A stretch of DNA of 64,000 nt. Source: Myxococcota bacterium (GTDB lineage Bacteria; Myxococcota_A; UBA9160; UBA4427). Position numbers and translations under genes: made by a program. How positions within the stretch are numbered: the stretch's first letter is position 1; every line of letters starts with the position of its first letter. Below are positions 33,295 through 42,448 of this stretch, piece by piece. The DNA is taken from positions 1 to 64,000 of the forward strand of contig JAPKBZ010000015.1 of the NCBI GenBank assembly GCA_028823175.1, given 5' to 3'. The notes below the pieces were generated by a model that did no database searches, was not told the DNA's origin, and was given only the letters and a program-made list of their open reading frames with translations.

Positions 33295-35100
33295 CTAACG
33301 CTTACGCCTCGAGAGCAACCGGCTTCCCGACCCCAGCAGAAGCGCAGTCCAGACGACCAGCGCCCCGGGCGAGAGCATGGGCAGGGCGACCGGAATGGCC
33401 AGGGTCTGCGCGGTATTCACGGCGCCCCGGGTATGCGGACCCGCAACCGCCCAGCTGAAATCCGAGCCCTGGCTGCCCTGCCCCTGGCGCTGAAGCGAGT
33501 GTCCGACGGGCACACCACTGCTCTCGCTGACCCCGATATCCGTCGATATGAGACCGTCAGCGGGGCCGCCCACCGCGACCACCACGCCCTCGTAGCCCAG
33601 GAACTCCACCACGTTTCCCCCCGGATCCACCAGGGCCAGGGCATCGGCGGGCCCGTTCTGAAGCGAGGTCGGGAAGAAGAAGAGGAAGCCGTAGCCGCTG
33701 CCATCATCGGGCAGCACACCACTCAAGGCGACGGAGGTGATCACCGCCCCGCCGCTCCCGTTATAGGTCACCAGCTGCCAGCCCGACAAGTCGGTTCCCG
33801 CGAGGCCGGCGATCTCGAAGCCCTCGTCTTGATCGGTGCTGGCATTGTCGTAGTGAATTTCGTTGATCCAGGGCGCCGAATTCACTGCGACGGCCAACTC
33901 ATTGCTGGGGAGGGACTCCTCGCCCCCTGCGTTCTCCGCAGTGACGACGTAGTAGTAGAGCCAACCCGACTTCGCTGAGTGGTCGACGAAGTCGCTCGCC
34001 GTGAGCAGACCCAGGTGCAGGTCCACATAGGGCCCACCGGGCGCCAGGCCGCGCTGCAGCCGGTAGCCCGACAGATCGGGTTCCAGGTTGTCGTTCCAAT
34101 CGAGTTCCACCGGTCCCCCGGTGGCCAAGGCCTGCAGGCCACTCGGGGCGCCGATCCCCCCGCCCCCGCCGCAGAGGCCCGCAAAGAGACAGGCCGCCCA
34201 TTCGGGATGGTCGATGAAGGGATTGCGATTGCCCTGGTAGGATTCGATGATGTCGTTGCGCGCCTGCTCCCGGGCATCCACCGGGTCCGCCGCGTGCCAG
34301 GCCAGCAGAACCGAGAGCTCACCCATATAGGCCAGGGAGGCGTTCGTCCCGGTGACGGTCACGAGACTGGCATCATCCGTAAGAACCAGATCCGGCTCCG
34401 AGGCCCCGGTCAACCCGTGGTTTCCCCCCTCGTAGCGCACATCCAGGTACATGAGCGCCCGGGCTACGTCTCCCTGGCGCTCGGACCAGGTCTGCCAGAC
34501 TCCCGTGGTGGTCCAATTCGACTGACCCGGGTAGACACCGCTCGTCCCCCCGACCCCGCCGTTGGCCACGGTCGCGCGCTCGGCGCAAGCGGCATCGCAT
34601 TGGGCGTAGAGCTTGTTATTGCGCGAACTGTTGTAGCCCTCGTCGGAAAGAAAGAGGTGGTGGCAATCCGTGTAGGGATAATTGGTACTTCCGTCGTTCG
34701 GAAAGCCGTAAGATTTCGGCCAGGTGTGCTCCCGGTTATACCCTCCTCCGCCGCCGCCATTCTTGGGGAAACTGGCGTTCATATAGACGTCCAGAATCTC
34801 TGAGGCGATGGCCGGGTTCTCGTCGGCCTGCTCGAGAATGTCCCAGGTATCCGTCGCGGTGGAGGTATAGGGAAAGCGTTGGTGATCTTCGATCACTCCG
34901 TGAAGGGTGGCCCGCAGGAGCGCAGAGCTCGAAGCATTGACCGAGGCGTAATAACCCACCGCCGGCACGGCGCGAGCCGGCGAGAGCGGCGCGAGCAGAA
35001 AAAGCAGGGCGGCCAGGCACAGAAGCCGGGGGCCAAGCGATTCGGCGACGAGCGCCGAAAAACGAAACGGGACTAAGGAGCAAGCGAAGGGCATCGACAA
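33295..35100 (-). CDS. Secreted endonuclease I-type protein with fibronectin III-like and lamin-tail-like regions and a C-terminal sorting-like tail
   Basis: YNREHTWPKSYGF..YTDCHHLFLSDEGYNSSRNNKLY nuclease motif; WINEIHYDNASTDQDEGFEIAGLAGTDLSGWQLVTYNGSGG lamin-tail-like; terminal TM + basic tail LSPGALVVWTALLLGSGSRLLSRRKR. Confidence 0.88.
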   Translation of the reverse strand: MSMPFACSLVPFRFSALVAESLGPRLLCLAALLFLLAPLSPARAVPAVGYYASVNASSSALLRATLHGVIEDHQRFPYTSTATDTWDILEQADENPAIASEILDVYMNASFPKNGGGGGGYNREHTWPKSYGFPNDGSTNYPYTDCHHLFLSDEGYNSSRNNKLYAQCDAACAERATVANGGVGGTSGVYPGQSNWTTTGVWQTWSERQGDVARALMYLDVRYEGGNHGLTGASEPDLVLTDDASLVTVTGTNASLAYMGELSVLLAWHAADPVDAREQARNDIIESYQGNRNPFIDHPEWAACLFAGLCGGGGGIGAPSGLQALATGGPVELDWNDNLEPDLSGYRLQRGLAPGGPYVDLHLGLLTASDFVDHSAKSGWLYYYVVTAENAGGEESLPSNELAVAVNSAPWINEIHYDNASTDQDEGFEIAGLAGTDLSGWQLVTYNGSGGAVITSVALSGVLPDDGSGYGFLFFFPTSLQNGPADALALVDPGGNVVEFLGYEGVVVAVGGPADGLISTDIGVSESSGVPVGHSLQRQGQGSQGSDFSWAVAGPHTRGAVNTAQTLAIPVALPMLSPGALVVWTALLLGSGSRLLSRRKR

Positions 35101-35474
35101 GTCGTGGCGGGACCACGCCTCCTGGCGCCCAGTCTACGTCCTCTAGTCCGTCAATAAAATAGGAACTTTGTTTCGATATCGAACACTTCTGACATATTTC
35201 TGGGGTTCGGCCAGAATACTCGGAAAAGCTGGATAAGAGCCGTCGGGAAGGACCCTTCTCCCCATGCTCGAGTTGCTGCTCTCGCCCTGGCCGGGCCTCT
35301 ACGGGCTCTTTGTCGCCCTGCCCCTCGCGGTGGCGGGCGCGCTCATCCTCTCCATCGCTCGGGCCTGCGGCCCCCAGGCGGGGCGCCGAGCCGCGAAGCA
35401 GGAATCTTCATCGACGGCTAGTATTTCGGCCGAAAAGCATCCCGGCCTTATCCTCCAACAACCGAGCGAGCCCC

Positions 35475-36725
35475 ATGAATTTCCTGAGCCCCGAGCAAAT
35501 CCAGTCCCTGCGCGCCGAGCACGGCACGCCGCTCTACGCCTATGACCAGCGCAGCCTGGAAGAGGCGGCCCGGGAGGTACTCGCCTTTCCGAACGCCTAT
35601 GGCCTGACCGCTCGTTATGCCATGAAGGCCCTGCCCACCGCCGCGATCGTTCGCCTCTTCAGCGATATGGGCCTTCACATCGACGCCAGCAGCGGCTTCG
35701 AAGCCCAGCGCGCCATGCTCGCTGGGGTGCCCGGGGAGCATATCCAGATCAGCGCCCAAGAATTGCCCCAGGATCTCAAGGGCCTGGTGGACCAGGGCGT
35801 CCGTTTCAACGCGTGCTCCCTCGGCCAGCTCGAGGCCTACGGGCGACTCTTCCCGGGCGGCGAGGTCTCGGTGCGTATCAACCCGGGCCTGGGCACCGGG
35901 CACAATAACCGCACCAATACCGGCGGCCCCGCATCGAGTTTCGGGATCTGGCACGAACACCTCGACCGGGTCCGCGCGATCCAGGAGCAAACGAAGGTGC
36001 GTGTCACCCGAATGCATACCCATATCGGCTCCGGGGGAGATCCCGAAGCCTGGAAGCATTGCGCCCGACTCTCTCTCGACGTCGCGGCGCAATTGCCCGA
36101 AGTCACAACCCTCAACCTGGGGGGCGGCTTCAAGATCGCTCGCATGCCCGGGGAGATTACCGCCGATCTCCAAGAGATCGGAAATGCCCTACTCGACGAT
36201 TTTCGCGATTTCAAACGCCAGCACGGGCGGGCGCTCCACCTGGAAATCGAGCCCGGCACTTATCTGGTCGCCCGGGCCGGGGCCATCATCGCAGCGGTCA
36301 CGGACGTCGTCGATACCGGAAGCGAGGGCTACACCTTTGCCAAGGTAGACACCGGCATGACCGAGTTCCTTCGGCCCAACCTCTACGGCGCCCAGCACCC
36401 GATTGCCCTCTTCCCCGGCGACGCCGGGGCGAGCCGCGAAGAAATCGACGTGCTGATCGCCGGCCATTGCTGCGAGAGCGGTGACATGATGACCCCCGCA
36501 CCCGGCGACCCGGAAGGCCTCGCCCCGCGCCGACTCCCGCGCCCCATCCCCGGCGACTCGCTGGTCATTGGCGGCGCCGGCGCCTACTGCTCGGGGCTGG
36601 CGGCGAGCAATTATAATTCTTTTCCCCAGGCGCCCGAGGTCCTGATCGGACTCGACGGACAGGCCCGGCTGATTCGAAGGCGGCAGAGCCTCGACCAGAT
36701 TCTCCACAACGAGCTTGACGGCTAG
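35475..36725 (+). CDS. Diaminopimelate decarboxylase-like PLP-dependent decarboxylase (LysA/Nir-like fold type III)
   Basis: TPLYAYDQRSLEEAAREVLAFPNAYGLTARYAMKALPTAAIVRLFSDMGLHIDASSGFEAQRAMLAGV; HTHIGSGGDPEAWKH; GHCCESGDMM. ATG 35475 preferred. Confidence 0.9.
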   Translation: MNFLSPEQIQSLRAEHGTPLYAYDQRSLEEAAREVLAFPNAYGLTARYAMKALPTAAIVRLFSDMGLHIDASSGFEAQRAMLAGVPGEHIQISAQELPQDLKGLVDQGVRFNACSLGQLEAYGRLFPGGEVSVRINPGLGTGHNNRTNTGGPASSFGIWHEHLDRVRAIQEQTKVRVTRMHTHIGSGGDPEAWKHCARLSLDVAAQLPEVTTLNLGGGFKIARMPGEITADLQEIGNALLDDFRDFKRQHGRALHLEIEPGTYLVARAGAIIAAVTDVVDTGSEGYTFAKVDTGMTEFLRPNLYGAQHPIALFPGDAGASREEIDVLIAGHCCESGDMMTPAPGDPEGLAPRRLPRPIPGDSLVIGGAGAYCSGLAASNYNSFPQAPEVLIGLDGQARLIRRRQSLDQILHNELDG

Positions 36726-36746
36726 GGGCGCCCGGAGGGCCACGCG

Positions 36747-39218
36747 ATGACCCAAGACGAGCCCCGTATCACGCGCCTGCTCGCCGCTCTGACCCTCGAG
36801 GAAAAAGTCGCCCTTTGCGCTGGCTCGGGCCCCTGGCATACCACCCCGGTACCGCGCCTCGGGATCCCCGCCCTCAAGGTCAGCGACGGCCCCAATGGGG
36901 TCCGGGGCAACGGGATCAGCGGCGCCAGCGCGGCATGCTTTCCGGTGGGCGCGGCGCTGGCGGCGACATGGAACGTCGACCTGATCCGGCGAGTGGGCGA
37001 CGCCCTGGGTCAGGAGGCCCGGAGCAAGGGCGCGGGACTCGTCCTCGGCCCCACGGTGAATCTCCATCGCCATCCCCTGGCCGGTCGCAACTTCGAATGT
37101 TATTCCGAGGACCCTCACCTCTCGGCCCGAATCGCGGTGGCTTTCATCGAGGGCGTGCAGGCCACGGGGGTCGCGGCCTGCGTCAAGCATTTTGTCGCCA
37201 ACGACTCCGAATTCGAACGCCATAGTATCAGCTCCGAGGTCGGCGAAGCGCCGCTTCGCGAACTCTATCTGCCCCCCTTCGAGGCCGCGGTCCGGGAGGC
37301 CCGGGTTCAGGCGGTGATGTCGGCATACAACCGCGTCAACGGAATCTACGCCTCGAGTCACGAAGACTTGCTGCAGGGAGTCCTCAAGGACGAGTGGGGT
37401 TTTCGCGGTTTGGTGATCAGCGATTGGGGAGCCGCCACGGAAACCGTGGCCAATGCCAATGCCGGGTTGGACCTCGAAATGCCCGGGCCGCCCCGGGCCA
37501 TGGGCGAACACCTGCTCGCGGCGGTGCGGGCGGGCGAGGTCGACGAATCCCGGGTCGACGACAAGGTGCGGCGCCTGCTCGGAATCCTCTCGGCCTGCGG
37601 GCGCCTGGACGACGACCGCCCGGAAGAAGACGAACGCGCGGAGGATCGACCCGAGCACCGGGTGCTGGCCCGGCGGGTCGCCGCGGAGAGCATCGTTCTC
37701 GTGCGCAACCGAGGCGTACTGCCCTTGGACGCCCGGCGTATTCGGCGGCTCGCGCTAATCGGGCCCAACGCCGAACACGCCCAAATCCAAGGGGGCGGAA
37801 GTTCCATCGTGCGTGCGCACTATGAAATTCATCCCCTCGCCGCCCTGAAAGAATACCTGGGCGAAGGTGTCGAAATCCTGCACGAGCCCGGCTGCCGCAT
37901 CGATAAATACCTGCCCGCTATCGATCCGGCTTCCCTGCGACCCGCCGGCGGTGAGGATCGTCCCGGGCTTCTCCTCGAGTACTGGAACGGTGAAATCGGT
38001 CGCGGGCCGGCGGTGGAAACCCGGATCGTCCGGCGCTGCCGAGCTTTTTGGATGGGCGAGTTCTCGCCCAGGGTCGATTCGCGCAATTTCAGCGCGCGCT
38101 ACTCGGGTTCCTTCACCGCCAAGACCGGGGGGCTCTACGATTTCGGCTTGCAGAGCGCTGGAAGCAGCCGCCTCTTCATCGACGACGCGCTCCTCCTCGA
38201 CAACGCCCAGGACCAAGAGCCCGGCGACGCGTTCTTTGGCAACGGATCCGCCGAGCGCCGGGCTCAGATTCACCTCGAAGAAGGCGAGTCCTACGCCCTG
38301 CGCATCGAGTTCCAGAGCGACCCCACCCTGACGAGCGCGGGGCTGCAATTCGGAGCCCTCCCCCCCCAACCCGCCGACGGCATCGAGCGCGCGGTGGCCG
38401 CCGCCGAGGCGGCGGATGCCGTCGTGCTCGTCCTGGGCACGACCGGGGAATGGGAAACCGAGGGCAATGATCGCCGGGACATGGCGCTTCCCGGGCGCCA
38501 GGACGAGTTGGCGAAGAGCGTGCTGGCGGTCCGCCCGGATGCCGTGGTCGCCCTGAACGTCGGCAGCCCGGTGGCCCTGGATTGGATCGAAGCCTGCGGG
38601 GCCCTACTCCAGCTCTCTTTCGGCGGCCAGGAACTCGGGCACGCCCTCGCGGATATCCTCTTCGGCGAGGTGAATCCCTCGGGCCGGGTACCCACGACCT
38701 GGCCCGCCCGCCTAGAGGACAGTCCGGCCTTCCCCCACTACCCGGGCGAGAATGGGCGCGTGGAATACGGGGAGGGTCGGCTCATGGGTTACCGCGGCTA
38801 CGAGCGCCGGGGGGTCGAGCCTCGCATCCCCTTCGGGCACGGGCTCTCCTACAGCGAATTCGTGTACGACGAGCTCCGGGTGCCCGAATCCGCCCGGGCC
38901 GGCGAGGCCATCGAGATCTCGATCCGAGTCGCCAACACCGGAAGCCGGGCCGGCCAGGAGGTCGTCCAGGTCTACGTCCGTGAACCCGACGCCGGCGCCG
39001 AACGGCCGGACAAGGAGTTGCGCGCCTTCGCGAAGATCGACCTCGACGCCGGCCAGGCCGAGTCCATTCGCCTCACGCTACCGGCCCGAGCCTTCGAGCA
39101 CTGGGACGAAAACATTGGAGCGTGGAGAGCCGAACCCGGAGCGAGAGAAATCGTCGTGGGGGCCTCGTCCGCGGATATTCGCGCCCGGGCACCCCTAAAA
39201 ATTCGCGGTCCGAACTAG
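36747..39218 (+). CDS. Glycoside hydrolase family 3 beta-glucosidase with inserted PA14 domain and FnIII-like C-terminus
   Basis: KVSDGPNGVRGNGISGASAACFPVGAALAATWN, LVISDWGAATETVANANAGLDLEMPGP, PA14-like GLLLEYWNGEI..TAKTGGLYDFGLQSAGSSRLFIDDALLLDN. Confidence 0.95.
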   Translation: MTQDEPRITRLLAALTLEEKVALCAGSGPWHTTPVPRLGIPALKVSDGPNGVRGNGISGASAACFPVGAALAATWNVDLIRRVGDALGQEARSKGAGLVLGPTVNLHRHPLAGRNFECYSEDPHLSARIAVAFIEGVQATGVAACVKHFVANDSEFERHSISSEVGEAPLRELYLPPFEAAVREARVQAVMSAYNRVNGIYASSHEDLLQGVLKDEWGFRGLVISDWGAATETVANANAGLDLEMPGPPRAMGEHLLAAVRAGEVDESRVDDKVRRLLGILSACGRLDDDRPEEDERAEDRPEHRVLARRVAAESIVLVRNRGVLPLDARRIRRLALIGPNAEHAQIQGGGSSIVRAHYEIHPLAALKEYLGEGVEILHEPGCRIDKYLPAIDPASLRPAGGEDRPGLLLEYWNGEIGRGPAVETRIVRRCRAFWMGEFSPRVDSRNFSARYSGSFTAKTGGLYDFGLQSAGSSRLFIDDALLLDNAQDQEPGDAFFGNGSAERRAQIHLEEGESYALRIEFQSDPTLTSAGLQFGALPPQPADGIERAVAAAEAADAVVLVLGTTGEWETEGNDRRDMALPGRQDELAKSVLAVRPDAVVALNVGSPVALDWIEACGALLQLSFGGQELGHALADILFGEVNPSGRVPTTWPARLEDSPAFPHYPGENGRVEYGEGRLMGYRGYERRGVEPRIPFGHGLSYSEFVYDELRVPESARAGEAIEISIRVANTGSRAGQEVVQVYVREPDAGAERPDKELRAFAKIDLDAGQAESIRLTLPARAFEHWDENIGAWRAEPGAREIVVGASSADIRARAPLKIRGPN

Positions 39219-39970
39219 CCTCGACGCTTCTGCTTGCGCTGCTTGGCCCGCATACCCCGATGGGTTCCCGGCTGGTATTGACGCATGGATGCCGGGGGTT
39301 TCTCCAGCTTGAGCGCATACCAGGGCATTCCGAACCGCTTCATCAAGAGTTTGCGATTATTTTGCAGCCGCAGCAGGTTTTCCTTGCTGGCCTCGTTGCT
39401 CGACTCCACTTTCAGACAACGCCGAAGCTGCTCGATGGCCTTGTCGCTGTCCCCGTTCTTGTTGAGCATCCAGGCGTAGGCGTGATAGGGGAGAATTTGT
39501 TTTTTGCTCCCGCGAATCGCAATTTCCATAGCTTCAAAGGCCTTGGCGGCGTTCTTGCGACGAAAGTAGATAGCCGCGAGGGCCATGCGGGCATCGGGGG
39601 CGCGCAGCGCAGATTTTTCGAGGTAGTCAACAGCGAGATCCTCCTTCTCCGCGCCATAGGCGAGGATGCCCAGTTGGGCATAGATCTGCCCAGTCAGCAT
39701 CACCTGCCAGCGTCCGAGGGGAATCAACTCCTCAAGGGTCTGCATCGCCAAAGTCGTTGCTCCAGACTGCAGCTGTTTTTGGGCCTGGAGGAAGCGCGGC
39801 TCGAACCGCTTGGAGATAATCCGCGACAAGAGCACGAAGGTGCCCAAGGCCAGGAGCACCCCGAGGATGATCCCCATAGCCCAGGTCTTCCAGAATCCGA
39901 GCAGGGTGTAGGCCACGCCCAAGAGCGTCCCCACCAGAAGCGATATCAGGATGCTGTACACGAAAATCAC
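39215..39970 (-). CDS. Membrane-anchored tetratricopeptide-repeat protein
   Basis: Two N-terminal hydrophobic segments followed by TPR-like helices (YGAEKEDLAVDYLEKSALRAPDARMALAAIYFRRKNAAKAFEAMEIAI..NGDSDKAIEQLRRCL). Confidence 0.8.
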   Translation of the reverse strand: MIFVYSILISLLVGTLLGVAYTLLGFWKTWAMGIILGVLLALGTFVLLSRIISKRFEPRFLQAQKQLQSGATTLAMQTLEELIPLGRWQVMLTGQIYAQLGILAYGAEKEDLAVDYLEKSALRAPDARMALAAIYFRRKNAAKAFEAMEIAIRGSKKQILPYHAYAWMLNKNGDSDKAIEQLRRCLKVESSNEASKENLLRLQNNRKLLMKRFGMPWYALKLEKPPASMRQYQPGTHRGMRAKQRKQKRRG

Positions 39971-40143
39971 TTTCTACCGGTCGCCGGAGGGGCCCGGGGG
40001 CGGAACTCTACCCAAAGCCTCCCGCACCCGCATTCTCGAAACCCGTTCGAATCGAGCGAAGTACGATCCAGCCCTTGGGGCTCCGCAATCCCGATGGGCG
40101 AGCTAGAATAGGCCGACCCCCCCGTCTCCAGAGGTCGCCCAGC

Positions 40144-40605
40144 GTGTCCGAAATATGGGCTCATGCCCTGCCCTGGCTCAAGGCACTCCACATCATTGCC
40201 GTCATCTCCTGGATGGCGGGGCTCCTCTACCTGCCCCGGCTCTTCGTCTATCACTGCGAGGCCGAACCGGGCTCCGAAACCTCGGAAACCTTCAAGGTCA
40301 TGGAGGACAAGCTCGCGCGCCTGATCCTCTTCCCCGCCATGCTGGCCAGCGTCGGCTTTGGACTCGCCATGCTCTGCCTACCCGGCTATCTCGCCGGCGC
40401 CACGGCCGGGGGCAGCCTCTGGCTCTGGCTCAAGCTCGCGCTGGTGGGCGGGCTCCTTTTCACCCATCGCCAGATGCTTCATTGGCGCGATGATTTTGCC
40501 GCCGACCGCAACCAACGCCCCCAGCGCTTCTTCCGAATCGCCAACGAGGTCCCCACCCTGCTCATGGTGGGCATCGTCATATTTGTGGTGGTCCGACCCT
40601 TTTGA
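40144..40605 (+). CDS. hemJ: HemJ-type protoporphyrinogen oxidase
   Basis: WLKALHIIAVISWMAGLLYLPRLFVYHCEAEPGSETSETFKVMEDKLARLILFPAM; conserved His and TM pattern; GTG start 40144. Confidence 0.92.
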   Translation: MSEIWAHALPWLKALHIIAVISWMAGLLYLPRLFVYHCEAEPGSETSETFKVMEDKLARLILFPAMLASVGFGLAMLCLPGYLAGATAGGSLWLWLKLALVGGLLFTHRQMLHWRDDFAADRNQRPQRFFRIANEVPTLLMVGIVIFVVVRPF

Positions 40606-41276
40606 CTCTCTTGTCGCCCTTGTCGCTCTTGTCGCCATCGTCGCTTGCCCGGATTTTTCGACCCCGAGACTGGACGCTGGTTTCCCCGGCACTTGGTCTG
40701 GCACTTGCTCTGGCTCTCATTCTGGCCCCGAGCCCCGCCTTCGCCTCGGAGGAGAGCTCCCATGAGCACCGTCTCGGCTACGGGCTCGCCATCGGCTACG
40801 GCTACGGCGTGGCGCCCCGGGACAATCAGCGCGGAAGCGACGTGCAGGACGTGCGAACCCTGGCCATCGAACCCAGCCTTCGCATGCCCCTCCACACCTT
40901 CGGCGAGGGCGAGGCCTGGTACGATGGGCGCCTCGATGGCCTGCTCCAAGCGACCGTCCTGGTCGAACTCGACCCCGGCAGCGGGACCGCCGCCGCGGGG
41001 AGCTTGGGGCTCCGCTACCTCTTCAGCCCGAACTGGAAAACTCGGCCCTATATCGAGGGCAGTCTCGGAGTCGGCGACTTGGCTTTCGGGCTCACCGGCC
41101 AGGATGATGGGGTGAGCTTTTTTATCCATACGGCACTGGGCGTTCGTCATCCCATTAGCGACGACTTCTCGCTGATCGCCAGTGTGCTCTGGCAACACGT
41201 CTCCAACGCCAACAGCCATCCGCCGAATCTGGGCATCGACACCGTCGGATTCAGGATCGGCCTCGAACTCTGGTAG
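40602..41276 (+). CDS. pagL: PagL-type lipid A 3-O-deacylase / acyloxyacyl hydrolase
   Basis: Signal peptide, beta-barrel, catalytic-type motif LWQHVSNANSHPPNLGIDTVGFRIGLELW. Confidence 0.82.
   Translation: MTLLSPLSLLSPSSLARIFRPRDWTLVSPALGLALALALILAPSPAFASEESSHEHRLGYGLAIGYGYGVAPRDNQRGSDVQDVRTLAIEPSLRMPLHTFGEGEAWYDGRLDGLLQATVLVELDPGSGTAAAGSLGLRYLFSPNWKTRPYIEGSLGVGDLAFGLTGQDDGVSFFIHTALGVRHPISDDFSLIASVLWQHVSNANSHPPNLGIDTVGFRIGLELW
40611..40646. repeat. 9-bp imperfect tandem repeat TTGTCGCCN x4 at the start of the PagL-like gene
   Basis: ttgtcgccc ttgtcgctc ttgtcgcca tcgtcgctt. Confidence 0.85.
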
Positions 41277-41335
41277 CGCCCCCGGCGCAACAACCCCGAA
41301 ACCCGGGGCGGGGAGGCGCCCACACACAACCCGGC

Positions 41336-42202
41336 TCAGAGCTTGGCGATCACCTTGTCCGCGAAACTCTTGAGCGAACCGATCTTGTGATCCAGGGTCG
41401 TCACGTCGGCCTCGTAGGCGTTGCGGAAGCCGACGATGGCGTCGGTCACCCCCATATCCTCTAGGCGCTTGATGCCGTCCAGGGTAAAGGCGTCCATAGA
41501 GATGACGTGAATCTCGAAGGGCTCCTTCTCCCGCCCGTATTCCCGGCGCAATTCCGTCAAGCGGTCGAGCATCCCCTGGAGATCTTCGCCGCTCCCTCCC
41601 GCGTGCATCCAACCATCGCCCGTCCGCGCCGCCCTGCGCAGGGCGAGTTCGGCATGGCCACCGACCAAGATCGGGATCCGCCGACTCGGGGCGGGGCTCA
41701 TCTTGATGCTCTGAAAATCGAAATGATCCCCATGAAACTCGAAGAATTCACCGGTTTCCAGACCCCGGATGATGTCGATCATCTCGTCCATGCGCTTGCC
41801 TCGCGCGGCCAAGGGCACGCCGGTTACGGCGAAATCTTCGGGCCAAGGAGAGATCCCCACTCCAAAGCCCAAGCGATTATTACTGAGCACCGCCACGGAC
41901 ATGGCCTGCTTCGCCACCAAGACCGGGTTGCGCACCGGAAGCTTGACCACAAAGGTCGTGAAGCGCAGGCGCTCGGTCACCGCCGCCAATGTCGCGCACA
42001 GGATCATCGGCTCAATGAAGGGTTTGCCGTCGAGAAATTCGCGGTTGCCGTCCGGTGTATAGGGGTATTTGCTGTCCGAGACTTCCGGGTAGCAGATGCT
42101 GTCGGGAATCGTAAAGGAGTGATAACCGGCCTCTTCGGCCGCGATCGCCAGGGGGATATAGCTCTCGGGTGAAACCATGGATTCGGCGATGGTAAAGCGC
42201 AT
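41336..42202 (-). CDS. LLM class F420-dependent oxidoreductase
   Basis: AAEEAGYHSFTIPDSICYPEVSDSKYPYT..LAAVTERLRFTTFVVKLPVRNPVLVAKQAMSVAVLSNNRLGFGVGISPWPEDFAVTGV. Confidence 0.93.
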   Translation of the reverse strand: MRFTIAESMVSPESYIPLAIAAEEAGYHSFTIPDSICYPEVSDSKYPYTPDGNREFLDGKPFIEPMILCATLAAVTERLRFTTFVVKLPVRNPVLVAKQAMSVAVLSNNRLGFGVGISPWPEDFAVTGVPLAARGKRMDEMIDIIRGLETGEFFEFHGDHFDFQSIKMSPAPSRRIPILVGGHAELALRRAARTGDGWMHAGGSGEDLQGMLDRLTELRREYGREKEPFEIHVISMDAFTLDGIKRLEDMGVTDAIVGFRNAYEADVTTLDHKIGSLKSFADKVIAKL

Positions 42203-42448
42203 TCATTCGTCCTCGCTGGGTGTTCTACGTTGGATCAATGCGAGGCATCACTCCACGGCTCCGGTGAGCGTCCGACTCGGGCGAGCCGTCCTCCGCATTG
42301 CCGTCGAAGCATCGCATAGACGAATCCAGGCCGCCCATGTGGAGGAGCTCCCCTTGACAAGGGAAAGCCTGATCTCAAGACTCTCTTGAACCCGGCGGTC
42401 GGACAGTTGTACAGATCCGGCCACGCGCCTGCACGAACGGAGACTGAC

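Noticed and set aside
36189-37658. 489-aa minus-strand ORF spanning LysA-like and GH3 genes
   Set aside because: Spans two well-supported + strand genes; composition is that of a shadow frame.
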